From the NCBI RefSeq assembly GCF_963966145.1, contig NC_091046.1:15810001-15874000 (forward strand): DNA of 64,000 nucleotides, given 5' to 3'. This DNA comes from Tenebrio molitor. Taxonomy: Eukaryota; Arthropoda; Insecta; Coleoptera; Tenebrionidae. Position numbers and translations under genes: made by a program. Below are positions 1 to 13,826 of this stretch, piece after piece; position 1 is the stretch's first letter, and each line of letters starts with the position of its first letter. Under the pieces are notes generated by a model. It made no database searches. It had not been told where the DNA came from and worked only from the letters and a program-made list of their open reading frames with translations.

Positions 1-2580
1 AGTGACACAACTCAAAAGATACTATTTTGGAGTTACGTACTACAAGTCGCAACATTGTAAACTAGTCCAGTAACAACAGTGGCATATCAGTTAATTCAGT
101 GTTGGATCACCAAATAGCAAAAGTCGCTATTCCATGCTACTCTTCCATAACAACGCAAACTAAACGAATTTATTTCAAATAGTAATTTTTCGAGTTGTGG
201 TATTATTGCAGTCCATAAGCGGTACATACAGCATGTAACAGAAATAAGTACAGTAATTTTAACTGGTAATAAAACTCATCAAGAGTAACAACTTTTCTAA
301 AAAAAAAAAATTTCGTAAACGTTTTCGTTAATTTCGCTACCCGCCACTGGAGAACAGAAGTGACTATAAATGTGACGACCGTGTATACTAATATAGGTAT
401 GTATACAACTACGTGATGCGAGTTCTACATTGGTGCTTGGGTCAAGGTATTACGTTATCAACCACTTGGATTGCTGCGGATTGCTTCCAAAAAGTATTCT
501 TCATTTTTATTTTGAAAAAACCGAAATCTTACGTGTGGTATCCCGAAAAAAAGTAACAAAAAGTTATCCTAAATAAAATTAAACGCGTTTAAAAGAAGAT
601 GCCAAATACACTAGTATTTTCAACAGTTCCAAAGCCACAAACATGGGATACATGATCTAGATGATTTTCAGAGTATTTTGATTTTCACACAAAAAAAGGC
701 TAGAAGCTATCATTTTACAAGTGCGAGCACGGTTTGTGGGCAGAGGCGCCACAAGTGCGAGCACTTGCAAGAGTTTCTGGCCATGTAATACACAAATTTA
801 TTTAAAGCAAAAGATAATCATTTTTGTTAAAATACTACCGGATAGGGAATTTATTTTTCTTCCATTGGCAACATAAAAGATTCAAGAAGCGACTGTGACA
901 CGACAAAAGTCAATCAATTCCTGAAATATTCAAAACCGTCGTCGTCCTCTCTCTGTTATTCCTAACCCGTCGCCAGTTGTCCATGAGGGTTGTCGACCTG
1001 GTGGCCGCCCGCCCGTATTTCTAATAACCCCCTCGGCCTCTACTGATTCGACTTCTGCTATACACAATGCACAGCTTGCGATGAAGGATACAAATTTGCC
1101 CAACATCAATATTTCACACTTAAAAAATTATAGAATACAAAAATTCCACATGACATTGACACTCTCAGTGCCGCCAACCTAAAATCTTTCATCAAAAATT
1201 CCTATTTGCCTACGTGCCAAGGCACGCAAATGCTATTTTCAAGACGCTTTAGACGAAGGGAAAATCAGTATTTTCTAGACGGAGGCCGAAAAAAAAAGTT
1301 CAGATATAATCGTGTCAAAAATAAATTACCTACTCTCTAGGATTTAGGGGGGTATTCGTTACTAGACTGCCATAAATTTGGTGAGCTTGTAGGCTCTGTG
1401 GTTTCTGGTGACAAACAAAAGATATCGTAACCGTAACGCAGCGAATTCCTTGCATGGCTCTATTTCTCCCTAAGTGAAGATATTTTTTCGTTTCACAATC
1501 AATTTTGGTTTCTATCGACATACTTAGTTGGACTTAATCTCTCAATTCGTAGTAACCAACCTTAGGCATTCAAAATTACTTTTGAAAATTCTAGTTACAA
1601 CGGTTGTAATACAACCTGAAAAACGTTATTTCCCTAAAAGTTCGAAATCTAGGGAGTAATTTATTTTTGACACGATTATACTTCCACATATACGTACTTT
1701 AAGGCGAAATCAAAGAAATTATATAAAGTATTCATCATATCTGACAAGTGTTCTCGTACAACAAATAAATAAGAAAACGAATAAATACATGAGCGATAAA
1801 AGTACAAAAATTTAATTTTCTCTTGCGATAAGACGTGATACCTTGTTTTGTTAAACTAGCGCAATTGTCTTTATATGTAGTTACGTCTCACCCAAACATT
1901 ATTTTTGGAATAATTCTACTACACACAGTAGATTAGAACGGGGTCATTACACTTCAGATTATTTTAGTCTAAAAGACATTGGCGTAGAATATAAATGTGA
2001 AAATGATCTCAAGAAGAAAATCCGGAAAAGTGTACATATTCAATCATAACCCAATGTCATTGAAACTGTCTGACGCGAACCTTTTTTCGGACATTTTCAA
2101 CATAGCAATCTGAAGTTCCGAACTGCGAGCGGATACTTATGTCATCTGCTTCTCCAAGAACGTCAGGTTCATCGCAGATAACAACTTAAGAACATCTAGA
2201 TCAACATACTTAACTCTTGCTGCATTACGATGTATACGTTAGACATTATGATGCGATAACGAAAGTTATCAAATAAATAAGCATTTCTCCCAGACTTGTC
2301 TTGATAACATACTTACTAAAGGATAGATTCACGAAACTCAGATACTTTGCAAATCTTTAACGAAGCGGCAAATACAATGCTTCAACAATATCATTTGTCA
2401 TGGTTTTGAATTTGTAATGTTTTATCGAGCCATACCGATTTTCGTGAATGACCCCCAAAGTAAATATGTATGTCTAATCACAAGTGTAAGACTTGGTTTT
2501 TGTCCAAGGGCGTTATCCCTCAATATTTGATCATTAATCGATCAGACTCATCGATACACATTAAATTAGACAATCTCAGC
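1..2580. other. AT-rich stretch without a recognisable gene
   Basis: No reading frame on either strand has protein-like composition, splice-flanked structure or family resemblance. The only open frame over 60 codons (minus strand near 1.3-1.5 kb) looks random. Short A and T runs are common. I see no convincing inverted repeat. Confidence 0.5.
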
Positions 2581-2599
2581 TACAGTCGTACGATAATCT

Positions 2600-3385
2600 A
2601 CGATCGGACTCACCTCCACCTCATTCTGTCATTCAAACGGTAAATGATAAACACCTGACACATCTGTCGCGAATCAAGGTCATACAGTGACTCACCCGGG
2701 GGATTCCTCCCCCTAGCTTCTATCATGATGAGGGGCTCCAACCACGGGCGTCGTCTTCAGAGCGCTACGTTCCGGGATTGCGTTGGATGTTCTAGTAGCA
2801 CCTGTAATAGCCCCGTGTGCACTTTGGGGTGCACAGCCCGCCCGCAGCCTCCACAGAAAAAGGCCACCAATGCCAGCGTGAGAGCGCGATAGCTCCCTTC
2901 CATACGTTACACTGCCCCCTCAGTACCTGGGGACCGGAATGACCTCATAACCTATTATTCCGCAACGTATGATCGGTGCATTTGGTTTCCACCACCAGCC
3001 GTCCCGACAAGACGCGCCCGATCAACGGCCTAGCCGTGTCATGAGCCAAAGGTGCCCCACCCGGACATCCGGTGCTCAGGAATCATACCATGGTATAGGG
3101 AGGTTTTACGCATTAAGGTACTGATTTATAGCCCAGGTTGCCCAAACCTGCTATCACCCAGTTTACCAACACACCTGGTAACTGTATCTCTATTTCGGGC
3201 TATCGCTAGCCTAATTCACTACACCACTTCCGGGCCACAATTATTCACCTGCCGTCACTCTCGTACTCGTACCTTGGACAGCCGGTCGGTTCCAGCCGCC
3301 AAGCGACACTGCCCCTGTCTCGCCTGTGGAACTCTTAAAAATCACCTCCGAGTCGAGGACCTTTCAGAATATAATTTATGAGCCA
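2600..3385. repeat. GC-rich block, probably a retroelement fragment
   Basis: About 780 bases are clearly richer in G and C than the flanks, with abrupt edges. The longest frame (3052-3381, plus, 109 codons) has a Cys-x2-Cys followed by His, but I recognise no family. Read on the minus strand, the block resembles the untranslated leader of a non-LTR retrotransposon. That is an impression from composition, not a match. An old processed insertion of another kind is equally possible. Confidence 0.35.
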
Positions 3386-3751
3386 CATGTTTGGGGTGGA
3401 AAAGGTAGTTTTCTGTTGCGTTTTTAAAATTCTCTTACACAAGATTTAAAATTTCGATAAGGCAAATTTAATAATCATAAAATCAAATAATATGCATGTG
3501 ATTCATGCCTCTTTTGTAGTAGAGTAAGTGGTCGCATATAATCTTATTTATTATTATTTAACAACTAATTTATAAACAAATAATTTGTTTCATGAATTAC
3601 GAGTATGTATATAATTTTATTAACAAGCCGAATTTACTGGCACAACAAGTCTTACTTATACGGGGTCATTATAAATGATTGTCCCATCGTAAGTGGCTGT
3701 GCGCTATGCTTTAGGTGCGCCGCTACGCCCACTAGTTGTTACAAACATTTA

Positions 3752-4060
3752 TTAGTTATTTATTTAACGAGTTCGTGTGTAAATTGGGCTTTTTTTGGTA
3801 TGAGTGGGCCAGATTAAAACGCGACTGAAACGAGCGTTTTAAAGGCCGACGAGTGCCAAGAAAAGTCCAATTTACACAAGAACGAGTTGAATACAACGTT
3901 TTTTTTGTTCGACGAACCCCTTAAAGGCTCCAAATTGCTTAAAATCTTTAAAATTAACTTGACGTTTCGTTTTGACAAGTTGTCACATTTATCAAAATCC
4001 GTTCACACAGGAGAAAATTCTCAAATTCTGACAGTCGAACAAAAAAAAATTATAATGACC
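3752..4060 (+). mobile_element. Foldback-type repeat, partial copy of the 30.3-30.9 kb element
   Basis: The sequence matches the left arm of the foldback element at 30303-30945 over most of its length (shared tracts include the stretch around GTGTAAATTGGGC and CTTGACGTTTCGTTTTGACA). The first part (about 3769-3886) is itself a palindrome of about 118 bases whose arms start GTGTAAATTGG and close around AAAACGCGACTGAAACGAGCG. No mirrored right arm follows, so this is a truncated copy. It then runs into a short open frame (to 4168) that I do not recognise. Confidence 0.65.
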
Positions 4061-4169
4061 CCGTATTTTCATGGGCTTCCATGGATTAAGTGTAATACTG
4101 ACGGAAGGCCAAACGATCCAATAGTGGATACATTACTCGCCGGTCAGGTGATTGTTGGCAACACGTAAT

Positions 4170-5640
4170 TTCTCCAAAAGGTAAACTGCGGTCATCTCTT
4201 TTATTAAAAATAATTCCGCATTACCACATATTTTTGTAACGTTCGACTTTTTTTGAGTTGGCATCTGTATATATTAGATTCATTTTTGATTTCATTCATT
4301 CCTATCTACGATTAATGCCAAAAAATTACTAAAAATCCAATAAACACAAACCGTTATTATCTTATCTACTTTATAGGGACTAATTGCATAACTTTTTTTC
4401 GTAACCTGGGTACAATAAATTTTTAAAACTTAAGTCCAGTTAAACTTGTGAAGTTTTCGGCTGTCTTCAGAGAAAAAAGTTATCAATGGCATTTACAATA
4501 TTTCTTTTTGCCATTATGTTGTTCCATATTGTCAATAATGAACTTACGGAATAAGTACTATAACTGATTTCGTAGAAAGTCAAAACCAATGATAAATGTT
4601 TTAACAGTTTCATAATGAAATTGGTTTTTTTCTGAAAGCAATCACTCGACGGTGTGAATAAATAATTGTGTGTTGGACTAGTTGATTGAGTGCGCAATAT
4701 GCAGCTGTTTAGGTTTCAACACTTCTAGATTCGCCTAAATCGATTTTTTAACGTATTTCGTAAAAGATAGTATCACATCAATGAAATTTCGTTTGTAACT
4801 CCATTTCGTTAACTCACAATTAGAATTGAAAAGAAAATAACAAAGTACGAATTTAACGAAAATGACTTAATTTTATGGTTAATCGTTAACTAAAATACGA
4901 AGCTTGGAAAGGACAAGGAAGTTATAAAAGGAATAATGAAATGAACACAAAGGACAATATGTAAGTGATAAGAAACAAAATCTAAACAAATAAATACGGA
5001 AGGTAACGTAAGATAAGTGAACAGTAGTCCCTGAATATAAATAGTTTGAAGATTTGATTTTAGAGTTATTTGAAAGATGTGAAAACAAATTTCTAAAAAT
5101 TGAAAACTGGATAATTTACAATGTTATCCATAAAATAAAAATCCTTCATCATTGATTCAATTCACCGTAAAGTACAAGTGGCACCCCGCGCTGACGAGCG
5201 CGACCGACAATGAGATGGACGTCGTCATTTTCCTCATTAATTTTTAAATTCTTGATGTATATCCTTAAACCGATAAATACTGGGACTATTGGATCACATT
5301 TACTTAACTGACATACGTACCAATCCTCTTCTAGTTAAACGTGTTATTAACGTTATGCCATATGGATGCATTTTCTCACGTTTACATCTGCCTCTTCTGA
5401 TTATAAGAGGTTTACTGCTTTTCAACGGATCTGCCTGCGACATTTTTAAGTGAATATTTGTTGAAGAGAACATTTAATAGAAAATGGGTATTGTTTCTTT
5501 AAAATGTCTTTCATCAGAGTTGCTTACTGTATTCCCCACAGTCATCGTTCTGTTAATATTTACATTGCTTTCGTTAAAACTAACAATAAAAAGCAACTTA
5601 TAGGAGACTCGGTTATAGGTAAGTGCTGTTAGCTGCTTAC
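4170..5640. other. AT-rich stretch, nothing recognised
   Basis: Only short, composition-driven open frames are present. There are no splice-consistent exons and no clear terminal inverted repeat. Confidence 0.5.
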
Positions 5641-5651
5641 AAAAATGAGTA

Positions 5652-6032
5652 CATAGAGTGAAAATACTTTAAGGAGAACACGTTGAGTCATCCAAATCTG
5701 TCACTGATGTTTTGTCCAGTAGCGTTCTGAAATGGGGGCATGGTAAATACGCTTTTATTTTAATTATTATGATATATTCAGCCTTGAAAAAGAAGAAAAT
5801 AACTGATTTTAATGTCTGAGAAAATAACCCAGAAATCACGAAACACAACGAAACGAATATGTACTGCCAATGGAAATCACAAGAGAGCACTAACGTACGC
5901 CACTGACGCAGCTTGGCCGGTCAACGGTTCGTACCTTCCTATCCCTAACTTTGAAAAATGGACTCGACTAACGTATTTCGTCTACTGCGCAACTTTATTG
6001 GTGTGTTCTCCTTAAAATGTTTTCACTCTACA
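5652..6032. mobile_element. MITE with ~30-bp terminal inverted repeats
   Basis: The left end CATAGAGTGAAAATACTTTA is mirrored at the right end (...TTTTCACTCTAC), and the pairing continues through an AAGGAGAACAC block to about 30 bases with a few mismatches. The interior of about 320 bases has no transposase-like frame. It is a non-autonomous DNA transposon; the superfamily is not clear. Confidence 0.7.
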
Positions 6033-6039
6033 TATCTTC

Positions 6040-6890
6040 ATGTTATAAAGATTTGTCATTACATCGGATAACAGTAAATCAATTTAACAATGAAAACGTT
6101 TAAAAAAATGATACATTATAAAAACTATTTCAAAATTTGTTTGCATATGATTTTGTCGTTCAAAAACTAAAAATTAATATTAAGTGAAAATCAATACCTA
6201 TCGAACCGTCAACGTTACAGTTTTTGAAATTGTTTTTTTCTGAATTGAACGTGAATGAAAATTAAACGGAAAAAAAATCAGGATCTGCATGCAAAAATTA
6301 TAGTAGGTACCATAAACTTAAAAAAAATCATTAATTGCAATTATTTAAAATTTTTATAATACTATATATCTGCCTTGTCCTTTGGTCTTGCTGCAAAAAA
6401 CTAAAGCATATTTCTCCCACATGATCATTGCAGGTTCCATTGTTGCATTTACAATATTATCTGAATATTCTATCCTCTGTATTGTGTAAAGAATATCCAT
6501 GTGTAGCAATATATTTGAATGTCATTGCTCCTGGAATTTTTGAATTGTTCGTTCGATTCCTGATTCCTGATTTTCAACGAATAAACATTTATTAACAGAG
6601 CATACCTGATCACTGCTTGTTTTTGTGGGTAAGCATTAGCTGATCAATTGATTACAGAAGTTTTGTAATCAAAATACGTACATTAGTATATTAGCCGAAC
6701 TTGCACTTCCATATCAAGAAGTTAAGAACTGGCTTACAGATTTAAACTTGAGATAGATTACTATAAATACATCAGGTGTCGACTGCTGTAAATCTGTTGT
6801 AACACAAGAAAGATCGACTTCATGACAGACGATTGCAGAAATAATAAGAATCGTAACTTCCTGTAGATAGTGTAGAAAAAAACGCACAAT
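6040..6890. other. Stretch without recognised features
   Basis: AT-rich and without coding evidence. The last ~150 bases may be upstream remains of the mariner relic that follows, but I could not align them. Confidence 0.4.
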
Positions 6891-6899
6891 GGATTATCC

Positions 6900-7190
6900 G
6901 TAAAAAGTTCTTGATTCAGAATCCAAAGTAATCGAGTAGAAACAAGAGTTTATTACTCCTCGATAATTTCTTGCACCTATCTCACCACGAAAAGTTATGG
7001 CAACAGTTTTTTTGAAATTTTGGACTACCTTTGATTGACATTTCGCTCTATGGACATGCAATAGGGAAGTAGAATACTAAGATAATTTGCAAAATGCGTG
7101 ATCATATCGAGGAAAAAGTAAGACGAGATTTGTTCTTCCATCAGGACAATGCTCCGGTTCGCAAGAGTTGCAGTTGGCAATAATTAAGCC
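6900..7190 (+). pseudogene. mariner (DD34D) transposase relic
   Basis: Two pieces of a mariner transposase are readable in different frames. One, at about 6985-7030, gives SPRKVMATVF followed by decay. The other, at about 7100-7170, gives DHIEEK and then LFFHQDNAPVRKS. The second is the conserved block around the second catalytic aspartate (HQDNAP). Stops and frameshifts separate them, so it cannot encode an enzyme. No terminal inverted repeats were found. Confidence 0.65.
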
Positions 7191-7269
7191 TTAATAACAG
7201 AGGTAAATGAGTGACATGAAAACATTTCATCATTCTTACACACCGAACGTGTATCTTAGGTGACTGTTG

Positions 7270-8740
7270 AGACTTCTGCTTTCGAGTTAGGAACTATCTG
7301 TAATGAAGCATCCTCGTACTACGGTTTTATTAATAGCCTCACCTTTTTATAGCATCTAGTTTTTTATTTTGAGAAAAACACTAAAGCAAATGTGTGTACG
7401 AGCATTTTTCTCACTCTGAATAAATCTTCAGGTTGTACTTAAATTACTTACCAGATTTGCTATAGACGCTGTTGCCACACATCCGAAAGTAATAGTGGCA
7501 AACGTAAGATGATTATTAGAGGCGTGGATGTTAATGATCGACTAGTCTCAATTGTGTCAAGTATTTTTGTGCAATCACGCGAAAGAACAATTCAGGGTAT
7601 ACATACGGTATCCACTCGTCTGTTCGATGTTTAATGAAGATCTGGTTTCTACAAAAGTTTTTAGATACCTACTAAATAAATTTAAAATATTCCGGGCATC
7701 ACTTTTGCCTTGCAAGTCTTCGGACACTCGGGGAAGCCACCTGCTGCAGCACGGAGTTAATCTACGTTTATACCATTCCATACTTTTTGAAGCGTACTGT
7801 TTGATTACCGCTTTGTGGGCAGGTAAATGAAGCCCTTTGTGTCTAGGTGTAAAGAGTTCGTCGCAGTTGATAAACTGATTTACGTCAATTTTGAACAACG
7901 TTCATTCTGTATCGAAATTCCATCTTGTTGGAGAATCCGCTCAAAATGTACTCTTAACGTTCTTTCTCTGGGTAGATAAAGTCATTTTTCTCTGGAATCT
8001 TCTGGTATTAACCTATGTATTTTTCCGGCCATTTTAATATGCTCAGGAATGAGCTATAGTTGAGGTGTTATTTCTAGAATAATTCTCAATTGTCCCAAAA
8101 TCATGGTCACATTTCAAAGTACCTATGAAATAACCTTATCCTTTTGAATATTTCGGAAGCCCAATGTTGAAGACAACAATTCGTGGATTTCTCGCATGGC
8201 CACGGAGACATGTATGTATAGTATTTTTTTACAAAGTTTCGAAAAGAGCTCACAAGAGGGAAGACGATCACGCAAGCATAATTCTTCTGCAATACTAAAT
8301 AATGAGCTATTCGACAAGGCAATGATGGTAACATGAGTTTAGTAGAAGTACGAGTGTACGAAAATATTCGGACCCAACAAGAAAAATGAAGTATAAAATA
8401 AATAAAAACAACTTGCACAATACCTATGAACGTATATGTTCAAGGAAAATATATGACAGCCTGTATATTTTAATATGAACTTATTAAAATGAGAGAAGGT
8501 AAGGGGATCTACCGTTTTATCAAAAAAGTATGCAACGTCGTTCCCGTGTACATACATCGGTGTATAAGACGACTCAAAACCAAGGATCATCGCGATATCA
8601 AGACATTTAATTTCTGTAATATTTGGTTCTATAAGATTCCTATTGTCGGGTGCTCCTTAAGATTTATCCCTCGTTTTCTAAAATGATTAACTTATCCACC
8701 CAAGTAAAATTTAAAACACAAAGCGTACGTGTTTTTTCCG
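7270..8740. other. Stretch with unassigned open frames
   Basis: Two minus-strand frames of just over 100 codons (7575-7898 and 8107-8418) lie here. Neither has a domain I recognise, splice context or a plausible family. They are most likely chance frames in decayed repeats. Confidence 0.35.
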
Positions 8741-8745
8741 ATTTA

Positions 8746-9143
8746 TTGTATAATTGTCCGTTTACTCTAAGGCTATATTGTGTGGGTTTCAGAAGCCACG
8801 CGCCCCTGCAATAAATCAAATTTTAAAAGCTGTTGGGTGGATGTACAAGGTCCGGTTTAAGGGAGAATGTTTAGTTTTATTATTTTCTGAACCGAAGTAT
8901 ATGGTACCCTGGTTAATTCACTGGTCTCCTTAATAGGGCCCCTTGTGACTAGACTTTCATACGAGTAGCTTATTTTGCAACATAATCTCTAAAAATGAAA
9001 ATCTATAAATTGCAATTCATATTTCGACAAATTTGCCTCAGTCACAATCACAAAATGTTTTCTATTGTAGGCAAATCAACTTTTACACAATGGGATAATT
9101 CTACGGCCCCAATATAACCTTAGAGTAAACGGACAATTATACA
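8746..9143. mobile_element. MITE with ~35-bp terminal inverted repeats
   Basis: TGTATAATTGTCCGTTTACT at the left is mirrored almost perfectly by AGTAAACGGACAATTATACA at the right, and pairing continues inward through CTAAGG-TATATTG. The ~400-base element has no coding capacity. TA at both outer edges is compatible with a Tc1/mariner-type target duplication. Confidence 0.75.
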
Positions 9144-9179
9144 TACTTCACAAAGACAAGCTTAAATTTCCTCAAAAGT

Positions 9180-10156
9180 ACAATTGTATTTGCCTGGTAT
9201 CCCAGTCACATCCGCCTCAATTTTACTCGAGACGATAAAGGTGTCGCGTTGTTCGAGGTGCTGTTGCTGGGTCGAACAGGTCAAGTCGGCCCCGAGACTT
9301 CTTGGCTTGGATCGTCGCTAGACAATGACTGCCTCCAAGTTATCAAATATGAAGTTTTCTTTGTCACCAAGTATTCCAGCACAGTTGCGGTAAAACTTCG
9401 ATGCTTTGTTTGGTGGTGGCGTTGCTGTCCGTGCAGCGGTGGAACCTTTTACTGGCCCACACTACTGGATCTCCTCCCCGCGAGACTTCCGCTGGACTAG
9501 GACAGCTCCCTGCTGCAGCGTACATGTTAGCATCTGTTAAAATTTTGAAAGGCAGTAACTCCTCAGCTTGTAAGCCTGATGCGGTCGTTAGAGATTTCTT
9601 CAAGTCCTCCAAGCTAATTGTCGTCAGGAAGAGCACGCAGTATCTGACGGGACATCTATTAGTAGTCGGGCAACGTTAGAAAAATTCAGGACAAACCTGT
9701 GAAACCAAGAAGACATTTAAATGAACGATTTTAATTTTTCTATGTTGGGTGGGTGAATCCTTCGCAAAGGTTTCCACTTTGTAGAGATCCACACGAATAC
9801 TGCCTTTGATTATTACGTATCTAAAATACTTTAGGTATACTCGCACGAAGGAAAAAACATTACTCCATTTGGCACATAACCGGAAAAGTTTTAATTTTTG
9901 AAACACCTGATTACTGATATGTTTATCGAAAGGCTAAAATGACTAAATTATCATCGCGTAGTCCATTTCATAAACGGTCAATAAGAATTTGAAATGTCCC
10001 ATAAGAGGTCTTTAGTCCGGACGTCATACGTCTTGGTCGATACGTTCCAAAAGGCAATGTGAAGCACGTTTTGTTGCTAATACTGGATTTCAAGTCAATC
10101 GTGATCAGGTGCGACGTTACTTTCACCAAATTCAGTAGTGCTTTAATTCGCGGCAA
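9180..10156 (-). pseudogene. Ty3/gypsy pol relic (reverse transcriptase and RNase H)
   Basis: On the minus strand, starting near 10156, the frame reads PRIKALLNLV, then TIDLKS, TPFG and LKTSYGTFQ. These correspond to the gypsy-type reverse transcriptase motifs (PRI-DLL, LDLKSGY, TTPFG, LKNAPATFQ). Sequence between LDLKS and TPFG has been lost. Further along (9676-9906 and 9364-9636) come pieces resembling the reverse transcriptase thumb and an RNase H start (LKKSLTTAS, ILTDAN, VVWASKRF). Many stops and frameshifts show it is dead. No LTRs flank it. Confidence 0.65.
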
Positions 10157-10159
10157 CGG

Positions 10160-11010
10160 TACTTCTCACTTTTGGTTATAGACTTCTATAGAGAAAACGT
10201 TTTAGATGTGGATTGCCAAACTCATGGTCGCTTAAAATGTATGATTGATCTGTACTTTAGTGAGAAATTTGTCTTAAATTCCAAATATCTTACAAGGGCG
10301 CCTAGTTACTTTTCCTGGTAGTGCCAACTTAACGACAAGTCCCTAATCCACATCTATAACGTTCCGACCATATCTATAATCGATATATCGATTATATCTT
10401 CTAACGTGTTTTCTATTTCGTTCCTCCAAATTTCTTTCTTCTACTTTGGAAGCCTTGATAGGCACACTCTGTCGGGTATCATTTTTATGCTAAGCAAATG
10501 ACATTGACGCATCTTATTCCGTTGTAATCTATTCGAAACTTTTTTCATCTTGACTGAAATTGATGCCTTCATTTTCCCGAAGAGGGTCAACCAAGAAAGT
10601 TTTGGTATTAGATGTTTCTCTTACTGGCAGAAACAGTCCAACAGCACAGCAACAGTAGAATTTCTGTAGATATAAAGTCGGATTGTAAATTCGTACAGCT
10701 TGACCAGAATAGCTTGGCGCCTGAGATGCGCCGACCAAGAAACGAGCGAGTGTCTGTAAGACAAGGATGTGGCTACGATTGTAGGTGCGGTACACTCAAC
10801 GAAGCAAATCTGCTCAAAACAGCCCGGACATGCTGTTCGCTTGAAGCGCTGATTTTAGCCAGATTGTACACGATCTGAACACTTCCAGACACAACAAACA
10901 AGTGCGCTCCGCTAGTGGGCGGGACTTCAGTCCACTGCGTCACTAGCCAAGCTGTTCTGGTCGACCTGTATGTTACTGATGTGAAATGTAGTAATAATTA
11001 GAAATTACGT
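10160..11010. other. Unassigned, partly GC-rich stretch
   Basis: Open frames overlap on both strands at 10529-10878, a usual sign that neither is real. It may be an upstream part of the gypsy relic, but no gag or protease motif is visible. Confidence 0.3.
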
Positions 11011-11013
11011 ATA

Positions 11014-11537
11014 CAGGTGTGTCAGAATTCTACCGACAAACTTTCTGGACTGATTCTATGATCAAAAATAAGCATAATACATATGGGGTCAAAAACGCTT
11101 AATTTGCAAGATAATCGACAAAAAACGTAAAACCAATTATGTGGATAGATAGCAACGGTCCGACACCTTGGCCGGCTCGCTCCCCAGGTCTAAATGCCAT
11201 GGATTTTTTAATGGGGTAATGTGAAAACCAGGGCGTGCAAAACTCCAGTCAGAGCAATTGAGGAGCGTGTAGAGCATTTAGAAACATGCCCGCCGTTTTT
11301 GAACGTGTCCGTCGTTCATTATTGCACCGGTGTCGGCTGTGCATTGAACAATTTTTGTAAATTGTACATACTCGCAGCTCTTTTTTATGTTTACACCTTT
11401 CATCAACCTTGTTTTTGTTGCTGGTAAAAAATTTTAGTCGATTATCTCGCAAACTAATCGTTTTTGACCCCATAGGTATTACTTTTAATCATAGAATCAG
11501 CCCCGAAAGTTTGTCGGTGGAATTCTGACACACCCTG
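11014..11537 (+). mobile_element. Internally deleted Tc1/mariner element with ~105-bp TIRs
   Basis: The ends read CAGGTGTGTCAGAATTCTAC and, mirrored, GAATTCTGACACACCCTG, flanked on both sides by TA. The repeats extend about 105 bases inward with scattered mismatches (including GGGGTCAAAAACG / CGTTTTTGACCCC). The middle keeps the C-terminal end of a transposase: WPARSPGLNAMDF at about 11168-11210 corresponds to the WPARSPDL-PLDFF motif. The catalytic aspartate is replaced by glycine, and frameshifts follow. A 524-base non-autonomous derivative. Confidence 0.85.
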
Positions 11538-11549
11538 TATAATATAAAT

Positions 11550-13826
11550 GTATAAATAAGATGTTTTCTGCAAAAGGCGGAGAATGTACTTCATGTTCTA
11601 TTAAAAAAGAAATTGAGTAAAATGAAGATCAGCACTAGAAAGCTACTTGCGGTATCTAACATACCTATATGATTGCCAAATAAAATTGGAACCTTTCCTT
11701 CCAAATATTTGACCATAAAGAAAAATTAAACACAAGATTCTTATTATTACTTATTCAACCTTATATCGTTTTTTCTATAACTTAATCATCCTTGTGAAAA
11801 CTTACAAATACCAATAACCGAGAACTTCTTGAGTTGTTGCAGAGGGGAAGGCTGCTAAGATTTAGGACCTTTTCAGCCTTGGGGATCTAGGAATGTATTA
11901 GATATACTGCAGTATTGTTGTCAAAACTAGTGGTGCTTTTTTCCTCTTGTGTAGTTTAGGGTGGCCGTTGGACGGTTTTAGTTTACATTTGGACAATCTT
12001 CGGAATTTTATTGAGATAATATCCTTAACGATTGAGGTAATTGAAGGATGTCACTGTTGCTATCCAGAGGTCAGAACGTGTATCTTTACTTTATTTAATG
12101 AAAGTCGTGTGAGCGTCCTGGTAAACGAAGTTGCTGACGTATGTGTCCGAAAGTCGAAAGATTTTGCGGATTATTCTCACAAGCAAAAATTTGTTTCTAA
12201 AAGGTCGAGTTTGATACTCGAATATGGGGAGGATAAAGGTGTAGGTATCCAGAAAGTTGGCTCGGTTGCGAACTTGAGGGTTTCCTTCAGGTCGAGGTTC
12301 ACAGTTCTGATGACGCCCAGACAGTGGACAGAAAACTTTTCGGGATTGGTTTGTTAAAGAGGAAAAGTTTAATGGCAGCGGATATCATCAGTGTGGAGTT
12401 GCATTTGACCGAATTGGATTTAACTCACCAGGTACTGTCTAACAAACAATTGCTCCGAGTTTCTTCTGGAGAATCTTTTTTGACCTCGGCTGGTTTACAT
12501 CACTAGTTGGTGAAAAAGCTTGTCTTGGTTTGGAGGTCACGTCCAACAGACAATCGATCGTGTGAGTAAATTAGGAGTTCCATCGTAGGTTTAGAAGTTT
12601 TTGGGCGAATCCGTGGTACCTGACATCAATGGCCCGCTGGATATGTAGGAAAATGGCAAACATGGACCCTTTAGTGTAATGAATGAAGTCTGTGTAGAGA
12701 TCGAATACATAGAACCACTAAGCCCAATTTTGCTTGGCTTTAGAAAGAGACATGCAGTTTGGCATTGTCCTAATAAAACGGAACACCTCTTTCTTCAAAT
12801 CAATTATCTGAATGGATGGTTTGGTTTGATAAAAATAGCAGCACATGAAAGAGTATTCCTTGTTCTACAAACCTCACATGATTTTTTTTATGCAGACGAA
12901 CTTTTGGGAGAGTTGCGGTTATTGACCTCGCTTACAAAATATTCTGCGCTCTACGTTATTCTAGACAATTAACGTTTTGTCACCTGTGTTCCTACGTTTC
13001 AGAAAGAAATTGATTTCAGTGGGCCTATAACGAATAGCATATTAATATGCGTCCCATTCGTATAAATGAGCTGTTGAAACTAAAAGTGATGTAAGTCCAA
13101 TTTATTCTAAAATGTCTTAAAGGTTAAAAAAAAATCACAGACAACTACAGCTGCAAGCAATTCGAAAGTGGTGGCTCAAATTGTAATGGTATCTAAACAT
13201 CGTATCGATCTACTTACCCTAGCTAGGTTCTCATAAACTAGAGCATAGAATTATTTACGAACAATTTTTCGACTTCCTCTCTTGTATATCTTAAATGTAA
13301 TTCTCGTTCAGTCAAAAATATTCCCTAAAGACGACGGTCGTAGAGATTAGAATCTGCTGTTTTAAATTGTATGAATAAGTTTCTTCCATAGTACTTCCCG
13401 TCTAGGTGAACGTCACGAATTTGAATTGTCCATACATCATTTTTTGCCTTTTCAGTGAAAGAAAAGCGTTAAAAATACATATATTAATGTTCATTTGATC
13501 TAGACGAATTTTTGCACATTAACAATGTTTACGATTTTAAGATATTAGCAGTGTTGTTAACTAGTCATAAAATATCAGATAATCTATCTTCTTTTTTGTA
13601 GAAGATATGGACCTTTTTATTACATTGAATGTGGAAACATTCGATTTATCCCAATAATCCGCAAATATTTCTTTTTTTTTTCAATATAAATAAAAGAAAA
13701 AGTAATAAAGGCTATGTTGCCATATGTTAGTTAAGGTAAAACCGACATAAAATCACTTCTGAGATCAAAGCTGCATAGTGCTGAATTTGGACACGATTAA
13801 TCGTAAGTTTTATCACTTACCCATCA
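11550..13826. other. Unassigned stretch with several medium open frames
   Basis: Plus-strand frames at 11947-12357 (136 codons), 12324-12506 and 12679-12972 have a fairly protein-like composition, but I recognise no family, start context or splice signals. The base composition is less AT-rich than the flanks, which suggests an old retroelement body. The last 800 bases are plain AT-rich DNA. Confidence 0.3.
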